A stretch of DNA of 28,425 nt from AC-32 sp035455605 (GCA_035455605.1 DATIER010000245.1:1-28425); one strand, 5' to 3'; positions 15,037 through 23,338 are shown, counted from the stretch's first letter. The notes: generated from the sequence alone by a model not told the origin. A program made the numbers and translations.

Positions 15037-16577
15037 CGTGGCAGCTCGATCGTGAAGGTCGAGCCGCGGCCGGCCTCGGAGTCGACGCGCAGCCTGCCGC
15101 CCATGCGCTCGACGAGCTCCTGGCTGATGTAGAGGCCGAGGCCGCTCCCGCCGACCCCGCGGCGCATGTCGGGGTCGAGGCGCACGAACTTCTCGAAGAT
15201 GCGCTCCTGCTCCTCGTCCGGGATGCCGAGCCCCTGGTCGGCGACCTCGATCGCGACCGAGCCGTCGTGCTCGCCGGCGCGGAGGGCGACTCGCCCGCCG
15301 TCGGGCGAGTACTTGATCGCGTTGTCGAGCAGGTTGACGACCACCTGCCGGAGTCGCGAGGGGTCGGCGTGGACGACCACGCCCTCGGGCACGTCGAGCG
15401 AGAGCTCGATCGTCTCCGGCGCCCGCACCCGCGCCGACTCGAGCGCGCTGGCGCAGAGCTCGCGCACGTCGCAAGGCTCCGGCGTGAGCGGCACCGACCC
15501 GCGATCGACCTCGGTCGAGACCAGGATCTGGTCGACGATCTCGGCCAGCCGGTGCGACTCGGTCTCGATCATCGCCAGCAGCTGCCCGTCGAGCTCCGGG
15601 GTGGTGGGGCGGTCCTTGCGCCGGAGGGTGCGCACGGCGCCGTAGACGGCGGCGAGCGGGGTTCGCAGCTCGTGCGAGGCGGTCGCGAGGAAGTCGCTGC
15701 GCGTCCGCTCGAGCTCGCGCTCGCCCGTCACGTCCTGCAGCACGAGCACGCGTCCCTCGGGGAACCTGGTCTCCCGCGCGACGAGCCAGCGCTCGGCGGC
15801 GCCGGGGCCGAGCACCAGCACCGCGCCGCTGCCCTCGCGCGCGAGCGCCTGCTCGATCAGGGGAAGCTCGGGCACGAGCTCCGCCAGCGGACGGTCGAGC
15901 GCGTCGGCCTCCGAGGTTCCCAGGTACGCGGTGGCGGCGGGGTTCCAGTAGCGGACCGTGCCTTCCGCGTCGACCAGGATGACGGCGTCGTCGACGTGCT
16001 CGAGCGAGCGAGACGCCCGCGCGCCGCGCTCGGCGGTCTCGCGGAGCTCACGCTCGACGTCGTAGAGCGACCAGATGCGCCGCGGCACCGAGAGGAGCAG
16101 CCAGAAGGCGATCCCGGCCGCGGTCGCGCCCGCGACCAGCACGATCGCGAGCATCGTCCAGAAGGTGTGTCGCTGGCTGGTACGCGCCTCGTCGACGATC
16201 GCGTTGGAGCGATCGACGAGCCGGTCCGAGTCGGTGCGGAAGCGATCGAAGAGGAGCGTCCCGGCCAGGACGTTCTGCTGCGCCATCCGCTTACCCGCCC
16301 CGCCCCGCTCGACGAGCGCGATCTGCTGTGCGTAGAACTGGTCGAGCCGGCGCACGGCCCGGGCCGTGGAGGCGACGTCGCCGGCGATCTCCGGCCGCCG
16401 CCGCGCCAGCCGCCGCAGCGCCGCGAGGTCCTGCGCGACGTTCGTCCGCCCGTTGCGGTACGGCTCGAGGCTCTTGCCGTCGCCGGTGACGACGTAGCCG
16501 CGAATCCCGGTCTCCTCGTTCAGCATCTGCACGACCGTGTCGTTCGCGTAGAAGCGGATCGGGAACGCCTCCTTCAC
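15033..16577 (-). CDS. Sensor histidine kinase (CHASE3-like, PAS, HisKA, HATPase) - open part
   Basis: Two-component sensor kinase. From the GTG at 16577 (514 residues) the order is: a CHASE3-like extracellular helical region (about 10-135, with EETGIRGYVVTGDGKSLEPY); a membrane helix (about 140-163); a HAMP-like linker; a PAS domain (about 190-285, VILVDAEGTVRYWNPAA); HisKA with phospho-acceptor H302 (ASHELRTPL); and HATPase_c with N box NLLDNAIKYS, DQGLGIP and GGSGLGLYIS. All catalytic motifs are intact. The first membrane helix expected before CHASE3 is encoded in frame upstream of 16577, but an amber codon and no usual start lie there (see the adjacent entry). No response regulator gene is adjacent, so it is an orphan kinase in this window. 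Confidence 0.88.
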   Translation of the reverse strand: MKEAFPIRFYANDTVVQMLNEETGIRGYVVTGDGKSLEPYRNGRTNVAQDLAALRRLARRRPEIAGDVASTARAVRRLDQFYAQQIALVERGGAGKRMAQQNVLAGTLLFDRFRTDSDRLVDRSNAIVDEARTSQRHTFWTMLAIVLVAGATAAGIAFWLLLSVPRRIWSLYDVERELRETAERGARASRSLEHVDDAVILVDAEGTVRYWNPAATAYLGTSEADALDRPLAELVPELPLIEQALAREGSGAVLVLGPGAAERWLVARETRFPEGRVLVLQDVTGERELERTRSDFLATASHELRTPLAAVYGAVRTLRRKDRPTTPELDGQLLAMIETESHRLAEIVDQILVSTEVDRGSVPLTPEPCDVRELCASALESARVRAPETIELSLDVPEGVVVHADPSRLRQVVVNLLDNAIKYSPDGGRVALRAGEHDGSVAIEVADQGLGIPDEEQERIFEKFVRLDPDMRRGVGGSGLGLYISQELVERMGGRLRVDSEAGRGSTFTIELPR

Positions 16578-16796
16578 GTACCGGTTGTCCGCGGTCGTGT
16601 AGAGGCGGGACGCTGCGAAGACCGCGACCCCCGTCAGCAGGGCGACGAGCGCGACGAGCGCCGCGTCGGCGAACGCGGTCTTGCGGCGGACGGCGCGGAT
16701 GCGCTCGGGCGAGACCGCAGCGCTCGTAGGTCCGGTTGCGCCCCCGTCGTGCGCGATCGTCTAGTCCTCGTGCTCGCGCGGAGCGAGCAGCCTCAT
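16578..16796 (-). pseudogene. 5' end of the histidine kinase gene, interrupted by in-frame TAG
   Basis: Reading the kinase frame upstream of 16577 gives a clear N-terminal membrane helix (ALVALVALLTGVAVFAASRL, about 16607-16664) preceded by basic residues and a polar N terminus, as expected for a CHASE3 kinase. The same frame reaches an ATG at 16796 that overlaps the M16 peptidase stop as ATGA, the coupling used elsewhere here. However, codon 12 is TAG (16763-16761) and no ATG, GTG or TTG lies between it and 16577. This suggests a point nonsense mutation, an assembly error, a rare start such as the ATC at 16757, or readthrough. Confidence 0.6.
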
Positions 16797-18064
16797 CCCG
16801 CCAGCAGCTGCTCGAACCGCGAGGCGTCCTCGAACGGTCCGATCAGGGCCAGGTTCAGGCCGTTCGTCCCGATCACGTCCTGCGCGACCCGCTGCACGTC
16901 GTCCGCGGTGACGGCGTCGAGCCCCTCGAGCACGGCGTCCGGCTCCTCGGCCTCGCCCTCGAGCACCTCGCGGCTGAGGCCGAAGAGGGTCATTCCCTGC
17001 GGGTTCTCGAGCCGGAGGACGAAGCGGCCCTTCGCGAGCGCCCGGGCCTTCTCGAGCTCCTCGGCCGGCACCGGCTCGTCCGCGATGCGGCCGAACTCGC
17101 GCGCGATCGTCTCGACCGCCTCGTCGGCGCGCGCGATGTCGACGCCCGCCTGCGAGTACAGCGAGCCGGCGTCCGTGTAGCTCTGGTTGTGCGCGAACAC
17201 GTAGTACGCGAGGCCGCGCCGCTCGCGCACCTCCGTGAACAGCCGCGACGACATCCCCGTCCCGAGCACGGTCGAGAGCAGCTGCAGCGCGTACCGGTCC
17301 GGATGCCCGAGCGGGTAGCTGCGGACGCCCAGGCAGAGGTGCGCCTGGTCGGACTCCTTGTGGTGGACCGTCACCTGCGAGCCGCCGTTCGCGCTCAGCT
17401 CGACCGGCGCCGGCGCTCCCGTCTCCTGCGGCTCGAGGTCGCCGAGCAGACGCTCGACCGTGGCGATCGGGTCGCCGTCCAGCCGGCCGCCGAGGCCGAC
17501 GACCATCCGCTCCGGCTTGTACCAGCGGTCGACGTAGCCGAGGAAGGTGTCGCGCGTCGCCGCGCGCACCGTCTCCTTTTGGCCGATGATGTCCCAGCCG
17601 AGCGGCTGGTCGCCGTAGAGGAGCTCGTCGTACACGCCGCCGATGAAGTCGCGCGGCGTGTCGTAGTACATGTTCATCTCCTCGACGATCACGCCCTTCT
17701 CGCGCTCGATCTCCTCGGGGTCGAACTTCGAGTTGCGCAGCATGTCGACGAGCACGTCGAGCGCCCGGTCGCGGTAGTCGGCCGCGCACTTGACGTAGTA
17801 GCCCGTGTACTCCTTGCCGGTGAACGCGTTGAACTCCCCGCCGAGGCCGTCGACCTCCATGCCGATGTCCCGCGCCGTCGGCCGCCGCTCGGTGCCCTTG
17901 AAGAACATGTGCTCGGCGAAATGCGCGATCCCGTTCGTCTCCGGGGTCTCGTAGCGCGAGCCGGCGGCGAGCATGATCATGCAGGTGACCGACTGCACCG
18001 AGGGCATGTCGGCCGTGAGGACGCGCAGGCCGTTGTCGAGCCGCTGGCGCTGGAAGACACTCAT
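16793..18064 (-). CDS. M16-family zinc metallopeptidase (processing-peptidase type)
   Basis: Insulinase/pitrilysin-family protease of 423 residues, the length of the short M16B class that works as a dimer. The inverted zinc motif HxxEH is at H48-F-A-E51-H52 in AHFAEHMFFKGTE, and the downstream zinc ligand glutamate is at about E128 (REKGVIVEEM). The C-terminal M16_C half contains ARADEAVETIAREFGRI and the Arg-rich VRERRGLAYYVFAH segment that binds the substrate end. All catalytic residues are present. The ATG at 18064 overlaps the thioesterase stop (ATGA), which I prefer to a start 7 codons earlier at 18085. In actinobacteria such genes often follow pnp; here no pnp is present. Substrates are unknown. 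Confidence 0.92.
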   Translation of the reverse strand: MSVFQRQRLDNGLRVLTADMPSVQSVTCMIMLAAGSRYETPETNGIAHFAEHMFFKGTERRPTARDIGMEVDGLGGEFNAFTGKEYTGYYVKCAADYRDRALDVLVDMLRNSKFDPEEIEREKGVIVEEMNMYYDTPRDFIGGVYDELLYGDQPLGWDIIGQKETVRAATRDTFLGYVDRWYKPERMVVGLGGRLDGDPIATVERLLGDLEPQETGAPAPVELSANGGSQVTVHHKESDQAHLCLGVRSYPLGHPDRYALQLLSTVLGTGMSSRLFTEVRERRGLAYYVFAHNQSYTDAGSLYSQAGVDIARADEAVETIAREFGRIADEPVPAEELEKARALAKGRFVLRLENPQGMTLFGLSREVLEGEAEEPDAVLEGLDAVTADDVQRVAQDVIGTNGLNLALIGPFEDASRFEQLLAG

Positions 18065-18441
18065 GCGGCCAGCTTCTCCCGCCACTCGTCCGGGATCTCG
18101 ACCGGCTGCCGCCTGGCGTAGTCGTAGGTGACGAGCACCGTCCTCGCTTCGGCGACGACCGTCTCGCCGACGCGCAGCTCGTGCTCGAGGTCGAAGCTCG
18201 TCTCGCCGAAGCGCGTCACCTCTGCCGTCACCTCGACCTCGTCGCCGAAGCGGACGGGCGCGCGGAAGTCGATCTCGACGCGCGCGACGATGATCGCCAT
18301 CTCCTCGAGCGTCGTCGCGGCGCCGAGGTGCTCCAGGAAGGCGACGCGCGCCGACTCGACGTACGTCAGGAAGACGGCGTTGTTGACGTGGCCCATCGGG
18401 TCGAGGTCGCGGAAGCGGACGGGCTCACGGTGGACGAACAC
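18061..18441 (-). CDS. Acyl-CoA thioesterase (4HBT hotdog fold, YbgC/FcbC-like)
   Basis: A 126-residue single hotdog domain hydrolysing acyl-CoA thioesters. The catalytic segment near the N terminus is RFRDLDPMGHVNNAVFLTYVESAR: the Asp of DPMGHVNN is the nucleophile or base in this family, followed by the central helix. Later strands ARVEIDFRAPVRFGDEVEV and SFDLEHELR fit the fold. The GTG at 18441 follows TACCAT (minus strand) by 7 bases, so it may have its own leaderless promoter within the 3' end of the DUF3052 gene, which it overlaps by 17 bases. The chain-length preference cannot be inferred. Confidence 0.88.
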   Translation of the reverse strand: MFVHREPVRFRDLDPMGHVNNAVFLTYVESARVAFLEHLGAATTLEEMAIIVARVEIDFRAPVRFGDEVEVTAEVTRFGETSFDLEHELRVGETVVAEARTVLVTYDYARRQPVEIPDEWREKLAA

Positions 18442-18775
18442 GGCCGCGATGGTAACCGCGCTCTCTGTCCTCGCGCCGCCAAACGAAGCGGAGGGCCTGC
18501 CAGTCGCCGTCGATCGCACAGCTCTTGTTGTCGACCAGGCCGGCCGCCAGCCCGATCCCCTGGACGGCGTCGAAGTCGAGGTCGGTCTCGAGCTGCGACG
18601 AGGCCTTCGGCCACGCGACCCAGAGACCGTCGGCGGGCGCGAGCGTGTCGCGGAGCGTCGCGAACCGCCGCTCCAGGTCTGCCCGCTCGGTGGTGAAGAG
18701 GACGACGACGCCGGTGCCCGGCTTCGCTCCGAGCTTCGTGGAGAGGGGCGTCGACGAGTAGTCCTTGCGGGCCAC
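18425..18775 (-). CDS. DUF3052-family protein
   Basis: A 116-residue actinobacterial protein of the DUF3052 type. It has the N-terminal YSSTPLSTKLGAKPG stretch, then VVVLFTTERADLERRF, a DGLWVAWPKASSQLETDL core and VDNKSCAIDGDWQALRFVWRR near the end, all hallmarks of the family. Function is unknown in general; no catalytic motif is visible. The GTG at 18775 follows TAGCGT (minus strand) by 7 bases. It begins the minus-strand run DUF3052-thioesterase-M16-kinase and is divergent from the SIS gene across only 20 bases. Confidence 0.82.
   Translation of the reverse strand: MARKDYSSTPLSTKLGAKPGTGVVVLFTTERADLERRFATLRDTLAPADGLWVAWPKASSQLETDLDFDAVQGIGLAAGLVDNKSCAIDGDWQALRFVWRREDRERGYHRGRVRPP
18449..18454 (-). 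promoter_or_regulatory. -10 hexamer for leaderless thioesterase gene
   Basis: Minus-strand TACCAT ends 7 bases before the GTG at 18441. It sits inside the end of the upstream DUF3052 gene and suggests a second, internal transcript. Confidence 0.45.
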
Positions 18776-18782
18776 GGAGGGG

Positions 18783-18788
18783 ACGCTA
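18783..18788 (-). promoter_or_regulatory. -10 hexamer for leaderless DUF3052 gene
   Basis: Minus-strand TAGCGT ends 7 bases before the GTG at 18775. The same hexamer serves the genes at 2006 and 23247. Confidence 0.5.
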
Positions 18789-18795
18789 ATGCGAG

Positions 18796-19665
18796 ATGCT
18801 CTCCCGCGTGGCCGGGGAGAAGATGCGGCGCGCGATCCACGCGCAACCGGAGTGGCTCCGGCAGGTCCCGACCGACCGCCGCCTGCCGGCGGGCCGGATC
18901 CTCTACACGGGTTGCGGCACCTCGTTCCATGCCGCGCAGACCGCCGGCCGGGCGCTGCAGGCGCTCGAGCTCGTGCTCGCGCCGCAGGAGGCGGACGCGC
19001 TCGTCGTGATCAGCCACGAGGGCGAGACGACGCTCGCCCTCGAGGCGGCGCAGGCCTTCGACGGCCCGGTCTGGCTCGTCACCGGCAAGCCGGACAGCCC
19101 GCTCGGGAGGCTCGCCGACGACGTCGTCGTGGCGACGCCGGAGGTGGAGCAGAGCTGGTGCCACACGGTGAGCTACACGTGCGCGGTCGCGGCGCTCGCC
19201 GCGCTCCGCGGCGAGGACGTCGGCGCGCTGCCGGGGCTCGTCGAGCGGGCGCTCGAGCACCGCGAGCCCGTCAGCTCGCACGAGCGCTTCCTCGTCGCCG
19301 GCGCCGGGCGCGACTGGCCGACCGCGCAGGAGGCGGTCCTGAAGCTCCGCGAAGGAGCGTGGATCGCCGCCGAGGCGCACGAGACGGAGCAGCTGCTGCA
19401 CGGGCACCTCGCCGCCGTCGACGAGTCGGTGCGCGCGTTCGTGCTCGAGGGCGAGGGCCGCGCGGCCACGCGCGCAGCGGAGGCCGTCGCCGCGCTGCGT
19501 GAGCTCGGCTGCGAGACGACGCTCGTCCCGACGGAGCACCCGGTCGCCGACGTCGTCCGCTTCCAGCTGCTCACGCTCGACCTGGCCGAGGCGCGGGGGA
19601 TCGATCCCGACCCGATCAGGCGCGACCAGCCGCGCTGGGAACGGGCGGCCGCCGCCTACGAGTGA
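18796..19665 (+). CDS. SIS-domain sugar-phosphate isomerase-like protein (GlmS isomerase-half homologue)
   Basis: A 289-residue tandem SIS protein matching the C-terminal isomerase half of glucosamine-6-phosphate synthase without its glutaminase domain. Signs are the lead helix KMRRAIHAQPEWLRQV, the sugar-phosphate loop YTGCGTSFHAAQTAG, the VISHEGETTLALEAA segment (GlmS has S-x-S/G-E-T), and KLREGAWIAAEAHETEQLLHGH, equivalent to the GlmS helix ending in L-KHGP. GlmS-like proteins of this size include AgaS and FrlB-type deglycases and isomerases. It may act on amino-sugar phosphates in the cytoplasm; the substrate is not determined. The ATG at 18796 is preferred; a GTG at 18808 is possible. 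It overlaps the convergent epimerase gene by 10 bases. Confidence 0.82.
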   Translation: MLSRVAGEKMRRAIHAQPEWLRQVPTDRRLPAGRILYTGCGTSFHAAQTAGRALQALELVLAPQEADALVVISHEGETTLALEAAQAFDGPVWLVTGKPDSPLGRLADDVVVATPEVEQSWCHTVSYTCAVAALAALRGEDVGALPGLVERALEHREPVSSHERFLVAGAGRDWPTAQEAVLKLREGAWIAAEAHETEQLLHGHLAAVDESVRAFVLEGEGRAATRAAEAVAALRELGCETTLVPTEHPVADVVRFQLLTLDLAEARGIDPDPIRRDQPRWERAAAAYE

Positions 19666-20636
19666 GCGGCGGCGAGTAGCTCCGCCTCGCGCTCGGGCGT
19701 GAGCCCGACGCCGTCGACCCGCTGCGCGAGCGCGAGCGTGTCGCGCACCGTCTCGGCGAGCGGGCGAAAGGTGAGCCCCGCCTCGACCGCGCGCGAGACG
19801 TCGGCGTCCAGCATCCCGGCGACGCCGGCGTCGTGGAGCCAGAGCGGCAGCTCCATCCATTCGCCGACCTCGTGCTCGGCGAGCAGTGCGTCGGGCACCC
19901 ACGTGAAGGTCGCGTCGCTGCCGGAGACCTCGCGGCAGGTGTCGAGCAGCTCCTCGAAGCTCAGCCCCGGGTGCGTCGCGTTGTAGGTGCCGCCGGTGCC
20001 GCGCTCGAGGAGGTCGACGAACCAGTCGCCGAGGTCGCGGACGTCGACGAACTGCACCTGCCGCTCCGGCGGCGCGGGCGCGAGCACCTCGCCCCCCGCG
20101 GCCACCCGGTGGGGCCAGTACGTGAAGCGGCCGGTCGGGTCGTGCGCGCCGACGATCAGCCCCGGCCGCACGACCGCGGCACGCTCGCCGTAGATCTCGC
20201 GCACCGCCTGCTCGCAGAGCGCCTTCAACGCGCCGTAGTTCGAGAAGTCCTCGGTCAGGCGATCGTCCGGCTCCTCGCCGAGCTCGGCGAGGGCGCTGTC
20301 CTCGTCGTTGCGTCGGCCCTGGTCGGCGTAGACCGACACGCTCGAGACGAACAGGTAGCACGGCGTCGCCTCCGCGAGCGCCTCGGCCGACGCGCGCACG
20401 ACCGCCGGCACGTAGCCGGCGGAGTCGAGCACCGCGTCCCACTCCCGCCCGTGCAGGACGTCGAGGTTCTCCGTCCGGTCGCCGCGCAGCCTCTCCGCCT
20501 CCGGGAAGAGGTCGGCGTTCGTCTCGCCGCGGTTGAACAGCGTGACCTCGTGCCCCCGCGCGAGCGCCGACTCGACCGTGGCACGGCCGAGGAACTTGGT
20601 TCCGCCGAGAACGAGGAGCCGCACGACGCCAGGCAT
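19656..20636 (-). CDS. NAD-dependent epimerase/reductase (extended/atypical SDR)
   Basis: Rossmann-fold short-chain dehydrogenase of 326 residues. The nucleotide-binding loop is LVLGGTKFLGRATVE at the N terminus (GGTxFLG form). VDVRDLGDW and NATHPGLSFEELLDTC follow later. The catalytic pair is in YGALKALCE (YxxxK), with an upstream serine in LFVSSVSVYAD. The layout matches actinobacterial NAD-dependent epimerases related to isoflavone reductase/CSP41-type proteins; the substrate is unknown. The frame's ATG is at 20636, but a GTG at 20624 gives the more usual family start MRLLVLGGT and lies 7 bases after TATGCC, so the first four residues may not be translated. Confidence 0.85.
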   Translation of the reverse strand: MPGVVRLLVLGGTKFLGRATVESALARGHEVTLFNRGETNADLFPEAERLRGDRTENLDVLHGREWDAVLDSAGYVPAVVRASAEALAEATPCYLFVSSVSVYADQGRRNDEDSALAELGEEPDDRLTEDFSNYGALKALCEQAVREIYGERAAVVRPGLIVGAHDPTGRFTYWPHRVAAGGEVLAPAPPERQVQFVDVRDLGDWFVDLLERGTGGTYNATHPGLSFEELLDTCREVSGSDATFTWVPDALLAEHEVGEWMELPLWLHDAGVAGMLDADVSRAVEAGLTFRPLAETVRDTLALAQRVDGVGLTPEREAELLAAAHS

Positions 20637-20694
20637 ACCAGCGCGCGCAACGGACGCGCAACCGGGGCTTCATACCGGCGCAATCGCGCGTCCA

Positions 20695-20700
20695 TAGCTT
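20695..20700 (+). promoter_or_regulatory. -10 hexamer for leaderless phosphoesterase gene
   Basis: TAGCTT ends 7 bases before the GTG at 20708. It supports that start over an in-frame TTG at 20699, which overlaps the hexamer. Confidence 0.5.
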
Positions 20701-20707
20701 GGGCCGC

Positions 20708-22087
20708 GTGCGACGATTCCTGCGCTCCGGCGCCGTCGCCGCAGCCATCGTCCTGCTCGGCGCCCTCGCTCTCCCCGACCGCGATGCCAGGCGCGCCGCC
20801 GCGGCCGCCCCGCCGACCGGCATCCACAAGATCCGCCACGTCGTCGTGCTGATGCAGGAGAACCGCTCGTTCGACTCCTATTTCGGCACGTACCCGGGCG
20901 CCGACGGCATCCCCCCGCACGTCTGCGTGCCGAGCCCGCCCGGCCCCTGCGTACGGCCGTTCCACGACACCGGCGACCGCAACGCGGGCGGGCCGCACGG
21001 GTACGCCGCGGCGGTCGCGGACGTCGCGGGCCGGAAGATGAACGGCTTCGTCACCGAGCAGCGGCACGCTCTCGCGCTCGCGTGCGGGAAACGCCCCGGC
21101 GCGCTGCAGTGCCGGCTGGACGCGCTCCGGCCCGACGCGATGGGCTACCACGACTGGCACGAGATCCCGAACTACTGGGCGTACGCGCGGAGCTTCGTCC
21201 TCCAGGACCACATGTTCGAGCCGGTCGCCGACTGGAGCCTGCCCTCGCACCTGTTCCTGGTCTCCGAATGGGCGGCGCGGTGCCCGGTCCGCGGCGATCC
21301 GCTGAGCTGCGTCTCGTCGGTCGGCGCAGCGCGGCCGCGGCGGACGCCGCACGCGGCGCCCGACTACGCCTGGACCGACCTGACCTACCTCCTGCACGCG
21401 CATCACGTCTCCTGGCGGTACTACGTGTTCAAGGGCGCGAAGCCGGATTGCGACGACGGCCAGGTCGTGTGCGCGCCGGTGCCGCAGGACTCGCGCACGC
21501 CGTCCAGCATGAACCCGCTCCCGCGCTTCGCCACCGTCCGGCAGGACGGTCAGGTCGGCAACATCACGTCGATCTCGCACTTCTACGCGGCGGCGCGTCG
21601 CGGCACGCTGCCGTCGGTGTCGTGGGTCGAGCCGAACGACCGGGTGAGCGAGCACCCGCCGAACCCGATCACGGCCGGGCAGGCGTTCGTGACGAACGTG
21701 ATCGACACGATCATGCGCGGCCCGGACTGGAGCTCGACGGCGATCTTCCTCGCCTGGGACGACTGGGGCGGCTTCTACGACCACGTCGTGCCGCCTCGCG
21801 TCGACGGAGTCGGCTTCGGGCTGCGCGTGCCCGCTCTCGTGATCTCGCCGTACGCGCGCCGCGGCTACGTCGACCACCAGGTGACGAGCTTCGACGCCTA
21901 CGCGAAGTTCATCGAGGACGACTTCCTCGGCGGGCAGCGCCTCGACCCGCGCACGGACGGCCGGCCGGACCCGCGGCCGGACGTGCGCGAGCGGCTCCCG
22001 CAGACGGGCGACCTGACGCGCGACTTCGACTTCTCGCAGCGGCCGCGGCCGCCCCTCCTGCTGCCGCTGCGCCCGCCGTTCGGCTAG
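20708..22087 (+). CDS. Secreted phospholipase C / acid phosphatase-type phosphoesterase
   Basis: Member of the phosphoesterase family PF04185 (bacterial phospholipases C, AcpA). The 459-residue protein opens with MRRFLRS and a hydrophobic core to about residue 20, then an Ala-rich cleavage region: a signal peptide with a twin arginine that may be Tat-dependent. The family signature VVVLMQENRSFDSYFGTYPG follows near residue 45, with metal and active-site residues E and N. Later motifs are EPVADWSLPSHLFLVSEWAA, SVSWVEPND and AIFLAWDDWGGFYDHVVPP (C-terminal metal Asp/His). All hallmarks are intact. Outside the cell it would hydrolyse phosphodiesters or monoesters, plausibly to gain phosphate. 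Its TAG overlaps the convergent PLP-enzyme stop (CTAG). Confidence 0.9.
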   Translation: MRRFLRSGAVAAAIVLLGALALPDRDARRAAAAAPPTGIHKIRHVVVLMQENRSFDSYFGTYPGADGIPPHVCVPSPPGPCVRPFHDTGDRNAGGPHGYAAAVADVAGRKMNGFVTEQRHALALACGKRPGALQCRLDALRPDAMGYHDWHEIPNYWAYARSFVLQDHMFEPVADWSLPSHLFLVSEWAARCPVRGDPLSCVSSVGAARPRRTPHAAPDYAWTDLTYLLHAHHVSWRYYVFKGAKPDCDDGQVVCAPVPQDSRTPSSMNPLPRFATVRQDGQVGNITSISHFYAAARRGTLPSVSWVEPNDRVSEHPPNPITAGQAFVTNVIDTIMRGPDWSSTAIFLAWDDWGGFYDHVVPPRVDGVGFGLRVPALVISPYARRGYVDHQVTSFDAYAKFIEDDFLGGQRLDPRTDGRPDPRPDVRERLPQTGDLTRDFDFSQRPRPPLLLPLRPPFG

Positions 22088-23247
22088 CGCAGGCCCGCGA
22101 GCGCGGCGAGCAGCCGGTCGACCTCGTCCGCCGTGTTGTAGTGGACGATCCCGACGCGGACGGCGCCCTCCGGCAGCCCGAGCCGCTTCATCACCTCGAC
22201 GGCGTAGTAGTCGCCGTGCCAGACGGCGAAGCCGCGCTCCGCCAGCGCCGCGGCGGTCGCGGAGGGAGCCAGCTCGCCGACGGTGATGCAGAAGGTCGGC
22301 ACGCGCCCCTCCATCGTCGGGAGACCGTGCAGGCGGCAGCCCTCGGGCAGCCCGGCCAGGAAGCGCTCGCCGAGCTCGCGCTCGTACGCGACGATCGCGC
22401 CGAAGCCAAGCGAGTCCACGTAGTTCACGGCCGCGACGAACCCGGCCAGCAGCTCGTGCGCGAGCGTGCCGGTCTCGAAGCGGTGGCCGAGCGGCTCGTC
22501 CGCGGCCGGACGCACCTTGTACGGGCGCCAGCGCTCGAGCAGCTCCGCCCGCCCGAACGCGAGGCCGAGGTGCGGGCCGAAGAACTTGTACGGCGAGCAG
22601 AGCAGGACGTCGACTCCCGCCGCGGCGACGTCGATCGGCCCGTGCGGCGCGTAGTGGACCGCGTCGACCCACGCGAGGGCGCCGGCCGCGTGGGCGAGCT
22701 CCGCCACCCGCGCGACGTCGACGAGCGTGCCGACCGCGTTCGAGGCCCACGGGAAGGCGACCACGCGCGTCCGCTCGGAGAGCTGCGCCTCCAGCGACCC
22801 GAGGTCGAGCGTCGTGTCGTCGCGAAGGTCGGCGAACCGCACGACCAGGTCGAGGTCGCGCGCCAGCTCGAGCCACGGCGCCACGTTGCCGTCGTGGTCG
22901 AGCCGCGTGACGAGGATCTCGTCGCCGGTCCGGAGCTCGCGTCCGACCGTCCTCGTCAGCGCGAAGTTGAGCGTCGTCATGTTCGCACCGAAGACGACCT
23001 CCTCCGCGCCGCAGCCGAGGAAGGACGCCGCCGCGCGCCGTGCCTCGTCGACGAGCAGGTCGCTGCGCACGCTGGTCTCGAACGGCCCGCCGAGGTTGGC
23101 GTTCGACTCCCGCAGGTAGCCGGCGATCGCGTCGACCACCTCGTCCGGCACCTGCGTCCCGCCTGGCCCGTCGAAGAAGGCGAGGTCGCGCCCTAGCGCG
23201 GAGTACCGCGCCCGTACGGCCGAGACGTCGAGGGCCACCGCGGTCAT
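22084..23247 (-). CDS. Cysteine-desulfurase-like PLP-dependent enzyme (aminotransferase class V)
   Basis: Fold-type I PLP enzyme of the NifS/CsdA-like class, 387 residues. The PLP-anchoring lysine is K221 in LLCSPYKFFGPHLG. D195 and the nearby histidine appear in WVDAVHYAPH, and LDHDGNVAPW contains the ring-stacking histidine H118. The N terminus FFDGPGGTQVPDEVV is typical of the TIGR01976-type cysteine desulfurase-related group. The mobile loop with the catalytic cysteine of true desulfurases is not obvious: the GHRFETGTLAHELLAG region has no Cys. Desulfuration is therefore unproven, and an alternative lyase or epimerase activity is possible. The ATG at 23247 follows TAGCGT by 7 bases. Confidence 0.87.
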   Translation of the reverse strand: MTAVALDVSAVRARYSALGRDLAFFDGPGGTQVPDEVVDAIAGYLRESNANLGGPFETSVRSDLLVDEARRAAASFLGCGAEEVVFGANMTTLNFALTRTVGRELRTGDEILVTRLDHDGNVAPWLELARDLDLVVRFADLRDDTTLDLGSLEAQLSERTRVVAFPWASNAVGTLVDVARVAELAHAAGALAWVDAVHYAPHGPIDVAAAGVDVLLCSPYKFFGPHLGLAFGRAELLERWRPYKVRPAADEPLGHRFETGTLAHELLAGFVAAVNYVDSLGFGAIVAYERELGERFLAGLPEGCRLHGLPTMEGRVPTFCITVGELAPSATAAALAERGFAVWHGDYYAVEVMKRLGLPEGAVRVGIVHYNTADEVDRLLAALAGLR

Positions 23248-23254
23248 CCACGAG

Positions 23255-23260
23255 ACGCTA
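23255..23260 (-). promoter_or_regulatory. -10 hexamer for leaderless PLP-enzyme gene
   Basis: Minus-strand TAGCGT ends 7 bases before the ATG at 23247, matching the other leaderless starts. Confidence 0.5.
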
Positions 23261-23338
23261 TCGAAGCGCCGTTTGTCTCTCGCTACGGTTGATGCGACAC
23301 TGGACGACCACCTGGGGGTCACGACGAGGGGAGCGTCG

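Noticed and set aside
16761..17789. 342-codon minus-strand frame inside the M16 peptidase gene
   Set aside because: It is a shadow frame of the peptidase; only its last 12 codons, from ATG 16796, matter, as the probable original start of the histidine kinase gene.
20255..23251. 998-codon open frame on the minus strand across the phosphoesterase and PLP-enzyme genes
   Set aside because: Antisense or out-of-frame shadow in GC-rich DNA. It is very Arg-, Ala- and Gly-rich with no domain, while the overlapping genes have full catalytic motifs.
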